Source: Pseudomonadota bacterium
GTDB lineage: Bacteria > Pseudomonadota > Gammaproteobacteria > Xanthomonadales > Xanthomonadaceae
Direction: 5' to 3'
Length of the DNA: 34,144 bases
Assembly (NCBI GenBank): GCA_023430045.1
Contig: JAEZCF010000017.1
Location: 1-34,144 of the forward strand
The position numbers and the translations under genes are program-made. Position 1 is the first letter of the stretch. Each line of letters begins with the position of its first letter. The notes beneath the pieces are model-generated. The model had not been told where the DNA came from and searched no databases. It saw only the letters and a list, made by a program, of their open reading frames with translations. Shown piece by piece: positions 1-7,084 of the stretch.

Positions 1-37
1 TTGGGGGCGGGCTCGGCCGGCCTGGACATTCATCGCC

Positions 38-208
38 GAGCGGGGCAGAGCCCGGCTCTACCAGCGCCTTGTCGTAGTGCCGGGCTCTGCCCGGCAGGGA
101 CCTTCATCGTGCAGCGGAGCAGAGCCCCGCTCTACCAGCGCATGGTCGTAGAGCCGGGCTCTGCCCGGCAGGGGCAGCATCGCGCAGCGGGGCAGAGCCC
201 CGCTCTAC
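38..208. repeat. Cluster of five alternating SMAG-like REP palindromes
   Basis: Five short palindromic units alternate in orientation, at about 38-61 (-), 74-96 (+), 113-135 (-), 148-169 (+) and 184-208 (-). The plus units begin with GTAG at 74 and 148, and the minus units end with CTAC at 61, 135 and 208. The stems are clear: TGCCGGGC/GCCCGGCA with loop TCT at 78-96, GCCGGGC/GCCCGGC at 153-169, and AGCGGGGC/GCCCCGCT at 186-204. The plus units repeat with a period of 74 bp. GTAG-headed REPs of this kind are known in Stenotrophomonas maltophilia as SMAG. The cluster lies just past the stop of the ExoD-family gene, where it could form RNA hairpins at the transcript end. Nothing coding is supported in 1-217. 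Confidence 0.8.
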
Positions 209-217
209 GTCAGCCGG

Positions 218-877
218 TCAGAACCACCGCTGCAGCAGGTCGGCGACATAGCCGACCAGTTGCCCGGAGCTCAGACCAAAAAAGGTGATCGCCGCTATGG
301 CGCCGATCCAGTTCAACAGCATCAGCACGCCATCGCGTTCCAGCAGCGCCAGTGCGAACAACAGCAGCTGGAATCCGAACAGATAATTGGTGAAGGGGAT
401 CGGCAGCGAAAGCAGCACCCCAAGCAGCACCAGCAGGAGCCCGCTGAAGGCATGCGCGACGACCGGCCCCAACAGCTGCGGCAGGCGCGGTTTAAGCAGG
501 CGGTCCAGGCGCCGCAGGGCACCATCGATGCGGTCCAGGAAGGTGTGCATCGTGCTGCGGCGGGGCCCACGGCGGGCGATGAAATCCGGAAGCCAGGGCC
601 GGCGCATGCCGCACAGCATCTGCCCACCAATCAGGATCACCAACGGGCCGCTCACCGCACCGCCCAGACCCGGAACGGGAATGAAGGCAGGCAGGATCGC
701 CACGAACAGGAACACGCCGAAGGCGCTCTGCTGCAGGTCCTGCAGCATCTGTCCCAGTTTCATGTGCTGGCTGGGATCGCCGAACTGGAACATCGCCAGC
801 AGTGTGCGGATGCCTTCGTTGCGGTAGACCGGTGCCTGCGGCTGCGAAGACGGATCGGGATCAGGCGGTGAGTTCAT
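218..877 (-). CDS. ExoD-family integral membrane protein
   Basis: Predicted inner-membrane protein of 219 aa, the usual size for the ExoD family (exopolysaccharide synthesis ExoD). The biochemical role of the family is not settled; the name comes from a rhizobial locus affecting exopolysaccharide and alkali tolerance. The N-terminal half has a cytosolic stretch, then hydrophobic segments around FGVFLFVAILPAFIPVPG and VSGPLVILIGGQM. The C-terminal half has further segments around SGLLLVLLGVLLSLPIPF, YLFGFQLLLFALALL and LNWIGAIAAITFFGL. The chosen ATG (MNSPPDPD) overlaps the end of the upstream CNNM-type gene by 17 bp, so the two are probably co-transcribed. An in-frame start 54 bp further upstream is possible but deepens the overlap and adds an unconvincing Cys-rich leader. 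Confidence 0.8.
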   Translation of the reverse strand: MNSPPDPDPSSQPQAPVYRNEGIRTLLAMFQFGDPSQHMKLGQMLQDLQQSAFGVFLFVAILPAFIPVPGLGGAVSGPLVILIGGQMLCGMRRPWLPDFIARRGPRRSTMHTFLDRIDGALRRLDRLLKPRLPQLLGPVVAHAFSGLLLVLLGVLLSLPIPFTNYLFGFQLLLFALALLERDGVLMLLNWIGAIAAITFFGLSSGQLVGYVADLLQRWF

Positions 878-2171
878 CTGCCTGCTCGTCGGGCACGTTG
901 CGCAGCAGCAGCTTGTCCACGCGGGCGCCATCCAGGTCGATCACCTCGATGCGCCAGTTGGCCCAGTCGAAATACTCGCCCGCATGCGGAATGCGGCCGA
1001 AATAATGGATGCACATGCCGGCCAGCGTGTAGTAGTCGCCTTCCTCGGCGTCGGGCAGCTCATTGGTGCCCAGCAGTTCGCGCAGGTCGTCCACCGGCAG
1101 CGACCCATCCACCAGCAGGGAACCATCCTCGCGGGTCACCACCAGAGCATCCTCGTCGGCGTTTTCCACCGCCTGCAGGCGGCCGACCACCGCGCCCATC
1201 AGGTCGCTGATCGTCACCAGGCCCTGGATTTCGCCGTACTCGTCCACCACCAGCGCCATCGACTGCTGTTCTTCGCGGAAGATCTCCAGCAGTTTCATGG
1301 CGTGAGTGCTTTCCGATACGTACAGCACCTCGCGCAGGTTCTGGAACAGCGCGTGGTCGCCACGGGCCATGCGGGTGGCCAGCGATTTCACTTCCAGTAC
1401 GCCCACCACGTCGGCATCGTTGTCGCGGTACACGGGATAACGCGAGAACTCGTTCTCGCTCATGATTTCCAGATTCTTTTCCAGCACGCCCTGGGTATCC
1501 AGCCAGGCGATCCGGTTACGTGGGGTCATCAGGCTGTCGGCCGTGCGGTCGCCCAGGCGCATGACACGGTTCATCATGTCGCGCTCGTGGGCATCGATGA
1601 CGCCAGCCTCGTGGCTTTCGGCCACCAGCATGCGGATTTCCTCTTCCGATACGCTGGCGGCTTCGTCCTTGCCCAGGCCGAGCACACGCAGCACCAGCCG
1701 CGTGGTGTGCGACAGCAGCCAGACGCCGGGGGCAGCGATCTTCGCCAGCCAGCCCATCGGCAGCGCGACCAGGCCGGCGATGTCTTCCGACCGGGTGATG
1801 GCCAGGCGCTTGGGCACGAGCTCGCCGAAGATCAGCGTCAGGAAGGTGATAAGTGCCACGGCAACGGTCTTGCCCACACCGCCGGCATAGGCGAAGCCCG
1901 GGGCGATCTCATGAATCCAGGTGGCGATGGCCTGGCCGATGGCCTCGCCGCCGAACAGGCCGGTCAGCACGCCGATCAGGGTGATGCCGATCTGTACCGT
2001 GGACAGGAAATTCTCGGGCTTCTCGGAAAGTTCCAGCGCACGTGCCGCGCGCTTGGATGTGGAGGCCATCTGCTTCAGGCGGCTCTTGCGCGAGGTCATG
2101 ACCGACATTTCGGACATGGCGAAGAACCCGTTCAACAGAATGAGGGCCAATACAATGATGAGTTCAAACAC
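861..2171 (-). CDS. CNNM/CorC-HlyC family membrane protein with CBS pair
   Basis: A 436-aa protein with the full three-part layout of the hemolysin/CorC-related family. Residues 1-170 form the DUF21 (CNNM) transmembrane domain, with NGFFAMSE in helix 1 and FGELVPK near 116-121. Residues about 205-330 are a pair of CBS domains (DSLMTPR; VVDEYGEIQGLVTISD). Residues about 345-425 are the CorC_HlyC domain. CNNM-type proteins are implicated in Mg2+ or other divalent-cation efflux and sense nucleotides through the CBS pair; the 'hemolysin' name is historical. The start is GTG. A later ATG would remove the first membrane helix, and a GGGGA ribosome site lies 8 bases upstream. The gene heads a two-gene unit with the ExoD-family gene and diverges from the DUF47-pit pair. 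Substrate not established. Confidence 0.9.
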   Translation of the reverse strand: MFELIIVLALILLNGFFAMSEMSVMTSRKSRLKQMASTSKRAARALELSEKPENFLSTVQIGITLIGVLTGLFGGEAIGQAIATWIHEIAPGFAYAGGVGKTVAVALITFLTLIFGELVPKRLAITRSEDIAGLVALPMGWLAKIAAPGVWLLSHTTRLVLRVLGLGKDEAASVSEEEIRMLVAESHEAGVIDAHERDMMNRVMRLGDRTADSLMTPRNRIAWLDTQGVLEKNLEIMSENEFSRYPVYRDNDADVVGVLEVKSLATRMARGDHALFQNLREVLYVSESTHAMKLLEIFREEQQSMALVVDEYGEIQGLVTISDLMGAVVGRLQAVENADEDALVVTREDGSLLVDGSLPVDDLRELLGTNELPDAEEGDYYTLAGMCIHYFGRIPHAGEYFDWANWRIEVIDLDGARVDKLLLRNVPDEQADELTA

Positions 2172-2379
2172 GGGCGTCGTCCCCGGTTGGTGGCAGGGAG
2201 GGCGGGTGCGTGCTGGCGCGGCAGGCGCTGGGGATCAGGGTCCGGCGCGGCGGCGGAGGGTAGGGGTCGTCTTCCATAAGTGTGCGCCCGGAGGCGCGTT
2301 GGCATGGTAGCAAAAGGAAGGCGGCCGTGTTGCAACTGCCTGTTCATTTTCCCGTCCAAGCCTGCGGGAGTACCCGTAA

Positions 2380-2401
2380 TGGTCATCTAACCGTCATAAT
2401 T
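2380..2401 (+). promoter_or_regulatory. Possible PhoB (Pho box) site ahead of DUF47-pit
   Basis: Two 7-bp direct repeats, TGGTCAT (2380-2386) and CCGTCAT (2391-2397), are separated by the AT-rich CTAA. This gives the 11-bp repeat spacing of a Pho box (consensus CTGTCAT half-sites). A further AT-rich AATT follows. The site lies 43 bp ahead of the DUF47 start codon and upstream of a phosphate transporter, where such control is expected. A CATAAT at 2395-2400 could be a -10, which would place PhoB over the polymerase site and suggest repression. The match is by eye and degenerate. Confidence 0.45.
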
Positions 2402-2443
2402 CCGCTCGGTGCCGTCCCTCCCGCGACGGCTGACAGGTTTCCC

Positions 2444-3070
2444 ATGTTCTCTCTGCAGACCATTTTCGGTTCCGGCAAACAGTTCTACACGCTGCTCGAT
2501 GAGGCTGCCATCGCGGCCCACGACAGCGCCAGGGCGCTTCACGAAATGATGCGCGAATCGGACCGCCAGCCTGCGCTGGACGCCTTCAAGCTTGCCCGTC
2601 TGCGTGAACGCGCCGCGTCGGACAAGATCAGCCAGGCACTGGTGGACAGCTTCATGACACCGATCGAGCGCGAGGACATCGAAGCACTGGGCTCGGCGCT
2701 GTACAAGATTCCCAAGCAGGTCGAGAAGTTCGCCGATCGCTATTCGCTCGCCGTGACCCATCTGGAGCACATCGATTTCGCGCCGCGCGCGGCGATGCTG
2801 GAACAGGCGGCTGCCGTGGTGGTGGAGATGGTCTCGGACCTGCGCCACATGAACCTGGACCGGATGACCGCGCTGAACGAGAAGCTGCGCTCGCTGGAAA
2901 ACGAGGCTGACCGCCTGATGCTGGAGCTGTACCGCGACATCTATTCCGGACGTCTGGACCACGTGCAGATGTTCCTGCTAAAGGAGTTCTTCGAGATCCT
3001 GGAAAAGGCCATCGACCGCTGCCGCGAAGCCGGCGTGGTGGCATACCAGATCGTGTTGAAGAACAGCTGA
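2444..3070 (+). CDS. DUF47 (PhoU-like) Pit accessory protein
   Basis: A 208-aa all-helical soluble protein of the DUF47/TIGR00153 family, related in fold to PhoU. Such proteins are typically encoded next to Pit transporters and are thought to modulate them. The start MFSLQTIFGSG is typical of the family. Characteristic stretches include SFMTPIEREDIEALG and the C-terminal LLKEFFEILEKAIDRC. The longer in-frame reading from 2282 runs through the upstream regulatory region and is rejected. Only 12 bp separate its stop from pit, so co-transcription is likely. A possible Pho box lies upstream. Confidence 0.93.
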   Translation: MFSLQTIFGSGKQFYTLLDEAAIAAHDSARALHEMMRESDRQPALDAFKLARLRERAASDKISQALVDSFMTPIEREDIEALGSALYKIPKQVEKFADRYSLAVTHLEHIDFAPRAAMLEQAAAVVVEMVSDLRHMNLDRMTALNEKLRSLENEADRLMLELYRDIYSGRLDHVQMFLLKEFFEILEKAIDRCREAGVVAYQIVLKNS

Positions 3071-3082
3071 CGGGACGCACTG

Positions 3083-4204
3083 ATGCTGACCCTTGTCCTG
3101 GTGGTGATCCTGGCCGCGCTCGTCTTCGAGTTCATCAACGGCTTCCACGACACCGCCAATTCCATCGCCACCGTGGTTGCGACCAAGGTGCTTTCGCCCG
3201 GCTGGGCGGTGATGCTGGCCGCCGTCATGAACCTCATTGGCGCGCTCACCGGTACGGCCGTCGCGCTGACCATCGCCTCCGGCCTGCTCAACACGAACGT
3301 GGTCGACGTGACCCCGCAGGTGATCCTGTGCGCCCTGCTGGGCGGCATCATCTGGAACCTCATCACCTGGTGGAAGGGCCTGCCGTCGTCGTCCTCCCAC
3401 GCACTCATCGGTGGCCTGTGCGGTGCCGGTCTGGCTGCGGCGCACAACAACTGGGATGCACTGATCTGGTCCGAACGGCTGGGCAGCTGGGCGCAGAACA
3501 AGGGCCTGCTGTGGAAGGTGTTCGTGCCGATGATCACCTCGCCGGTGGCCGGCTTCCTGCTGGGCATCGTGGTGATGGTGCTGCTGTGGGGCATGATCGC
3601 CGGCCTGGCGAAGATCGGCGGTGCTGTGGGCCGGCTTGCACGGCCGCGCTGGGTCAACGCGTTCTTCGGCAAGGCGCAGATCGCGTCGGCGGCCTACATG
3701 GGCTTCGCGCACGGCCACAACGATGCGCAGAAGACCATGGGCATCATCGCCATGACCCTGATCGGCGCGGAGGCCACCGGTGCGCTGGACGATCTGCCGT
3801 CCTGGCTGGGATTCATGCATCCCGATGCGAGCGCCGGTGACGGCATCGCGATGTGGATCGTGCTCACCTGCGCCGTGATCATGGCGGCCGGTACCGCCTC
3901 GGGTGGCTGGAAGATCATCAAGACGCTCGGCCACAAGATGGTCAAGCTGCATCCGATCCATGGTTTCGCGGCCGAAACCAGCTCGGCCACCATCCTGACG
4001 CTGGCTGCCCACTTCGGCATGCCGGTGTCGACCACGCACAGCATTTCCACCGCGATCATGGGCGTGGGCTTCGCCAAGAATCCGCGGTCGCTGAAGTTCG
4101 GCGTGATCGAACGCATCGTGTGGGCGTGGATCCTGACCATCCCGGCGGCCGGTGGCTGCGCGTACCTGATCCTGCGGCTGTTCGAGATGGCTGGCTGGAC
4201 CTGA
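3083..4204 (+). CDS. Low-affinity inorganic phosphate transporter Pit
   Basis: A 373-aa multi-pass inner-membrane permease of the PHO4/Pit family, which moves phosphate (often as a metal-phosphate complex) with protons. Both family signatures are present: GFHDTANSIATVVATKVL near residue 22 and its inverted-repeat counterpart GHNDAQKTMG near 211. Each half is followed by a conserved Ser/Thr-rich patch (SSSSHALIGG and PVSTTHSIS). About ten hydrophobic segments can be traced. It is shorter than E. coli PitA (about 500 aa) but matches the compact Pit proteins paired with DUF47. A strong hairpin terminator follows its stop. Confidence 0.95.
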   Translation: MLTLVLVVILAALVFEFINGFHDTANSIATVVATKVLSPGWAVMLAAVMNLIGALTGTAVALTIASGLLNTNVVDVTPQVILCALLGGIIWNLITWWKGLPSSSSHALIGGLCGAGLAAAHNNWDALIWSERLGSWAQNKGLLWKVFVPMITSPVAGFLLGIVVMVLLWGMIAGLAKIGGAVGRLARPRWVNAFFGKAQIASAAYMGFAHGHNDAQKTMGIIAMTLIGAEATGALDDLPSWLGFMHPDASAGDGIAMWIVLTCAVIMAAGTASGGWKIIKTLGHKMVKLHPIHGFAAETSSATILTLAAHFGMPVSTTHSISTAIMGVGFAKNPRSLKFGVIERIVWAWILTIPAAGGCAYLILRLFEMAGWT

Positions 4205-4225
4205 GCCGCGCAGCAGGGACGAAAC

Positions 4226-4258
4226 AAAAAACGCCGGCCTTCTGGGCCGGCGTTTTTT
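4226..4258. terminator. Bidirectional terminator between pit and parE
   Basis: Eight-bp GC stem CGCCGGCC (4232-4239) / GGCCGGCG (4245-4252) with a five-base loop. It is flanked by A6 on the left and T6 on the right, so it can end transcription from both the pit (+) and parE (-) sides. Confidence 0.92.
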
Positions 4259-4282
4259 GTTGCCGCGTGAGTGCATGTACCG

Positions 4283-4341
4283 GTAGAGCCGATCCATGGT
4301 CGGCTATGCAGGCGGGAGCCGACCCAGGGCCGGCTCCACCA
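4283..4341. repeat. SMAG-like inverted REP pair
   Basis: A GTAG-headed palindrome (AGCCGATCCATGGTCGGCT, about 4287-4305) is followed by an oppositely oriented one (GAGCCGACCCAGGGCCGGCTC, about 4317-4337). It lies between the pit/parE terminator and the end of parE, in the only non-coding gap there. This is a typical REP location. Confidence 0.7.
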
Positions 4342-4346
4342 CGCCA

Positions 4347-6236
4347 TCAGACTTCCAGCGACGCCAGGTCGCCCTTGGTCTCAAGCCACCCTTTTCGATC
4401 CGGAGCGCGCTTCTTCGCCAGCAGCATGTCCATCAACGAATGGGTCTGCGCGCCATCGTCGATGGTCAACTGCACCAGCCGGCGGGTATCGGGGTGGATC
4501 GTCGATTCGCGCAGCTGCGGCGGGTTCATTTCGCCCAGGCCCTTGAAGCGGGTCACGCTGATCGCGCCCTTGATCTTCTCGCGCTCGATCCTGTCCAGCA
4601 TCGTGCGTTTCTCTTCCTCGTCCAGCGCGTAGAACACCTGCTTGCCCACGTCGATGCGGAACAGTGGCGGCATCGCGACGAACACGTGGCCGGCATCCAC
4701 CAGCGCCGGGAAATGCTTGAGGAACAGCGCGGTGAGCAGGGTGGCGATGTGCAGGCCGTCGGAGTCCGCATCGGCCAGGATCACCACCTTGCCGTAGCGC
4801 AGGCCGGTGATGTCGTCCTTGCCGGGATCGCAGCCGATGGCGATCGCCAGGTTGTGCACTTCCTCGGAAGCCAGCACGCTGTTGGACGATACCTCCCAGG
4901 TGTTCAGGATCTTGCCGCGCAACGGCATGATCGCCTGGAAGTCCTTGTCGCGGGCCTGCTTGGCGCTGCCGCCGGCCGAATCGCCTTCCACCAGGAACAG
5001 TTCGGTGCGCGACAGGTCCTGGCTGATGCAGTCGGCCAGCTTGCCCGGCAGCGCCGGACCCTGGGTGACCTTCTTGCGCACCACCAGTTTTTCGGTCTTC
5101 AAGCGCGCGCTGGCGCGTTCGATGGCGAGCTGCGCGATCTTCTCGCCGATGTCCACGTTCTGGTTCAGCAGCAGGCTGAAGGCATCGTGCGCGGCGCCTT
5201 CGACGAATCCGGCCGCCTGGCGCGAAGACAGACGCTCCTTGGTCTGGCCGCTGAACTGCGGGTCGGTCATCTTGATCGACAGCACGAAGGCGACCCTGTC
5301 CCAGACATCCTCCGGCGCCAGCTTGACGCCGCGCGGCAGCAGGTTGCGGAAATCGCAGAACTCGCGCAGCGCTTCGGTCAGGCCGGTGCGCAGGCCGTTG
5401 ACGTGGGTGCCGTGCTGCGCGGTGGGAATCAGGTTGACGTAGCTTTCCTGCACCAGCTCGCCTTCCGGCATCCAGGCCACGGCCCAGTCGGCGATCTCGG
5501 TTTCCTTCCTGATGTGGCCGACGAACAGGTTTCCGGGCAGCATCTCGCGCTCGCCCAGTTCGGCCTTCAGGTAATCGCGCAGGCCATCCTCGTAATGCCA
5601 CGTATCGACGTCGCCGGTGGCTTCATCGGTGAGCTTGACCGTCAGGCCCGGACACAGCACGGCTTTGGCGCGCAGCAGGTGCCTGAGCGCGCGCAGGGCG
5701 AATTTCGGGGTGTCGAAATACTTCGGGTCCGGCCAGAAGCGCAGGCGCGTGCCGGTGTTCTTCCGGCCAACCGTGCCGACAACTTCCAGCGGCGTGGCGC
5801 GGTCGCCGTTGCGGAATGTGATGCGGTGTTCGGCGCCATCGCGCTTGATATGGATTTCCACCAGCGTGGACAGCGCATTGACCACGCTGACGCCCACACC
5901 GTGCAGGCCGCCGGAGAAGGTGTAGTTGTTGTTGTTGAACTTGCCGCCGGCATGCAGCCGGGTCAGGATCAGTTCCACGCCGGGGATTTTCTCTTCCGGG
6001 TGGATGTCCACCGGCATGCCGCGGCCGTCATCGCTGACTTCCACGCTGCCATCCTTGTACAGCGTGATCTCGATCGAGCGGGCGTGGCCGGCGAGGGCCT
6101 CGTCCACTGAATTGTCGATCACCTCCTGGGCGAGGTGGTTCGGGCGCGCGGTGTCCGTGTACATGCCGGGGCGGCGCTTGACCGGGTCCAGGCCGGACAG
6201 GACTTCAATATCGGCGGCGTTATAGCGGGCGTTCAT
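4347..6236 (-). CDS. parE: DNA topoisomerase IV subunit B
   Basis: ATPase subunit of topoisomerase IV, which decatenates daughter chromosomes together with ParC (not in this window). It has 629 aa, the ParE size; GyrB would be about 800. The N-terminal GHKL ATPase shows VIDNSVDEAL, DDGRGMPVD and GGLHGVGVSVVNALS. The TOPRIM domain shows LVEGDSAGGSAKQARD, LRGKILN and DADSDGLHI. The conserved C-terminus contains RFKGLGEMNP. The start MNARYNAADIEVLSGLDPVKRRPGMY fits other ParE proteins. The open frame continues 115 codons upstream only because it crosses the non-coding gap and lies antisense to the small secreted gene. Confidence 0.97.
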   Translation of the reverse strand: MNARYNAADIEVLSGLDPVKRRPGMYTDTARPNHLAQEVIDNSVDEALAGHARSIEITLYKDGSVEVSDDGRGMPVDIHPEEKIPGVELILTRLHAGGKFNNNNYTFSGGLHGVGVSVVNALSTLVEIHIKRDGAEHRITFRNGDRATPLEVVGTVGRKNTGTRLRFWPDPKYFDTPKFALRALRHLLRAKAVLCPGLTVKLTDEATGDVDTWHYEDGLRDYLKAELGEREMLPGNLFVGHIRKETEIADWAVAWMPEGELVQESYVNLIPTAQHGTHVNGLRTGLTEALREFCDFRNLLPRGVKLAPEDVWDRVAFVLSIKMTDPQFSGQTKERLSSRQAAGFVEGAAHDAFSLLLNQNVDIGEKIAQLAIERASARLKTEKLVVRKKVTQGPALPGKLADCISQDLSRTELFLVEGDSAGGSAKQARDKDFQAIMPLRGKILNTWEVSSNSVLASEEVHNLAIAIGCDPGKDDITGLRYGKVVILADADSDGLHIATLLTALFLKHFPALVDAGHVFVAMPPLFRIDVGKQVFYALDEEEKRTMLDRIEREKIKGAISVTRFKGLGEMNPPQLRESTIHPDTRRLVQLTIDDGAQTHSLMDMLLAKKRAPDRKGWLETKGDLASLEV

Positions 6237-6396
6237 CTGTCTTCGAAAGCGTGGAGCGACGCGCAAGTGTGCGGTGTGGGAGGGGATTTTGCACGCCTGC
6301 GGTTCAGCCGGGGGGCAGGGCGGCGCGGTAAAATGACGCTCACCGGGAAATCTACGCCCGCCACCCGTTTCGGGTGGATACCGCCAGGAGGACTCC

Positions 6397-6639
6397 ATGA
6401 AGAAGCTGCTCACCATCGCCATTGTCGCTGCTGCCGTGGTCGCCGTACCGATGGCGCTTGCGCAGAATGCGCAGGGCGCCGGCCAGCCGGCCCCCAAGGA
6501 CGATCCGACCAACCCCGCGCAGTCGGAAGCCGAAGCGAAGGCCAAGCGCCGCGCCCAGGCCACTGCGGAGATGAAGGCCAAGGGCCAGCAGGCGCCGCAG
6601 CGTGAGGAAGAAGAGGAAGAGGCGAAGAAGAAGCGCTGA
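6397..6639 (+). CDS. Small secreted protein of unknown function
   Basis: An 80-aa product not recognised as a known family. Residues 1-22 are a clear Sec signal peptide (MKK, hydrophobic core, ALA before Gln23). The mature part of about 58 aa has no hydrophobic segment. It is rich in Ala, Lys, Glu, Gln and Pro, and ends in a run of Glu followed by Ala-Lys-Lys-Lys-Arg. It is probably disordered, periplasmic or secreted. CAGGAGG at about 6386-6392 is a good ribosome site 4 bases from the ATG, and a perfect terminator follows the stop, so this is a monocistronic gene. A TAAAAT at 6329-6334 may be its -10. It diverges from parE. Confidence 0.75.
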   Translation: MKKLLTIAIVAAAVVAVPMALAQNAQGAGQPAPKDDPTNPAQSEAEAKAKRRAQATAEMKAKGQQAPQREEEEEEAKKKR

Positions 6640-6661
6640 AGCGCTCCGCCTTCATCCCCAG

Positions 6662-6691
6662 GGCCCCGGTTCTTGCCGGGGCCTTCTTTTT
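6662..6691 (+). terminator. Rho-independent terminator of the small secreted gene
   Basis: Perfect 8-bp stem GGCCCCGG (6662-6669) / CCGGGGCC (6676-6683) with a TTCTTG loop and a TTCTTTTT tail. It begins 22 bases past the stop codon and isolates the small gene from pyrG. Confidence 0.92.
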
Positions 6692-6710
6692 GGGTGACGC
6701 CACGCGCCTC

Positions 6711-6739
6711 TTGGGCTGAAGGCGTTCACTCTGTAAACT
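6711..6739 (+). promoter_or_regulatory. Putative promoter for pyrG
   Basis: TTGGGC (-35, 6711-6716) and TAAACT (-10, 6734-6739) are spaced by 17 bp, the best sigma-70-like pair in the 390 bp between the preceding terminator and pyrG. Transcription would begin near 6746 and give a leader of about 335 nt. The site was found by eye and has not been tested. Confidence 0.5.
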
Positions 6740-6760
6740 ATCGCTTTCCGGGAGTAGTGC

Positions 6761-7084
6761 GTGTCCACCATCCGCGATTGGACTGGCAAGGCCATGCATG
6801 GCCGCCAGCAGGGCTGGCCGAAGGTGACGGTCCGTATGACCGGCACGGGCCAGCCGACCTCGCTCGGTGGCCTCCTCGCCGCACCCATGTCCGATGAAGG
6901 CGTGGCCACCTGTGGCCGTCGCCATCGCGCCGATGGGTGCAGGCGATCCCCCGCCTGGCTGCCCGCCCTTGGCGCGGCGCCTACTGCGATGAACCGGAAA
7001 TCCCCTTTCCAGCCGACCCCTTTGCCCCCGGGCGGGGCGGGCACGGCCGTTTTCCATTTCCAGACAGGATGCTTGCAGCCATGA
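6761..7084 (+). CDS. Possible leader ORF overlapping the pyrG start
   Basis: A 107-codon GTG-initiated frame fills most of the gap ahead of pyrG. Points in favour: GGGAG at 6750-6754 sits 6 bases before the GTG, a putative promoter ends just upstream, 42 of the first 50 codons end in G or C, and its TGA overlaps the pyrG ATG as ATGA. Points against: no recognisable family, an unusual Cys-, Gly- and Arg-rich composition, and a second half (Pro/Gly-rich) that looks less coding. It could be a real small protein, a translated regulatory leader or chance in GC-rich DNA. Confidence 0.25.
   Translation: MSTIRDWTGKAMHGRQQGWPKVTVRMTGTGQPTSLGGLLAAPMSDEGVATCGRRHRADGCRRSPAWLPALGAAPTAMNRKSPFQPTPLPPGGAGTAVFHFQTGCLQP
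6783..6808. other. Hairpin in the pyrG leader
   Basis: CTGGC (6783-6787) pairs with GCCAG (6804-6808) around a 14-bp palindrome GGCCATGCATGGCC (6790-6803), with a two-base bulge. It would form a stable stem-loop about 40 nt into the predicted pyrG transcript. Function unknown. It may be a degenerate REP. Confidence 0.4.

Noticed and set aside
1..217. Tandem 74-bp repeats as a CRISPR array
   Set aside because: Units are palindromic REPs in alternating orientation with similar spacers, not direct repeats with unique spacers, and no cas gene is nearby.
984..2279. A 431-codon open frame on the plus strand opposite the CNNM-type gene
   Set aside because: Low-complexity His/Gln-rich shadow, no domain; the opposite strand encodes a complete family member.
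6604..6639. Purine-rich GAAGAAGAG repeats as a tandem repeat or microsatellite
   Set aside because: They encode the Glu/Lys-rich C-terminus of the small secreted protein in frame; no independent repeat structure.
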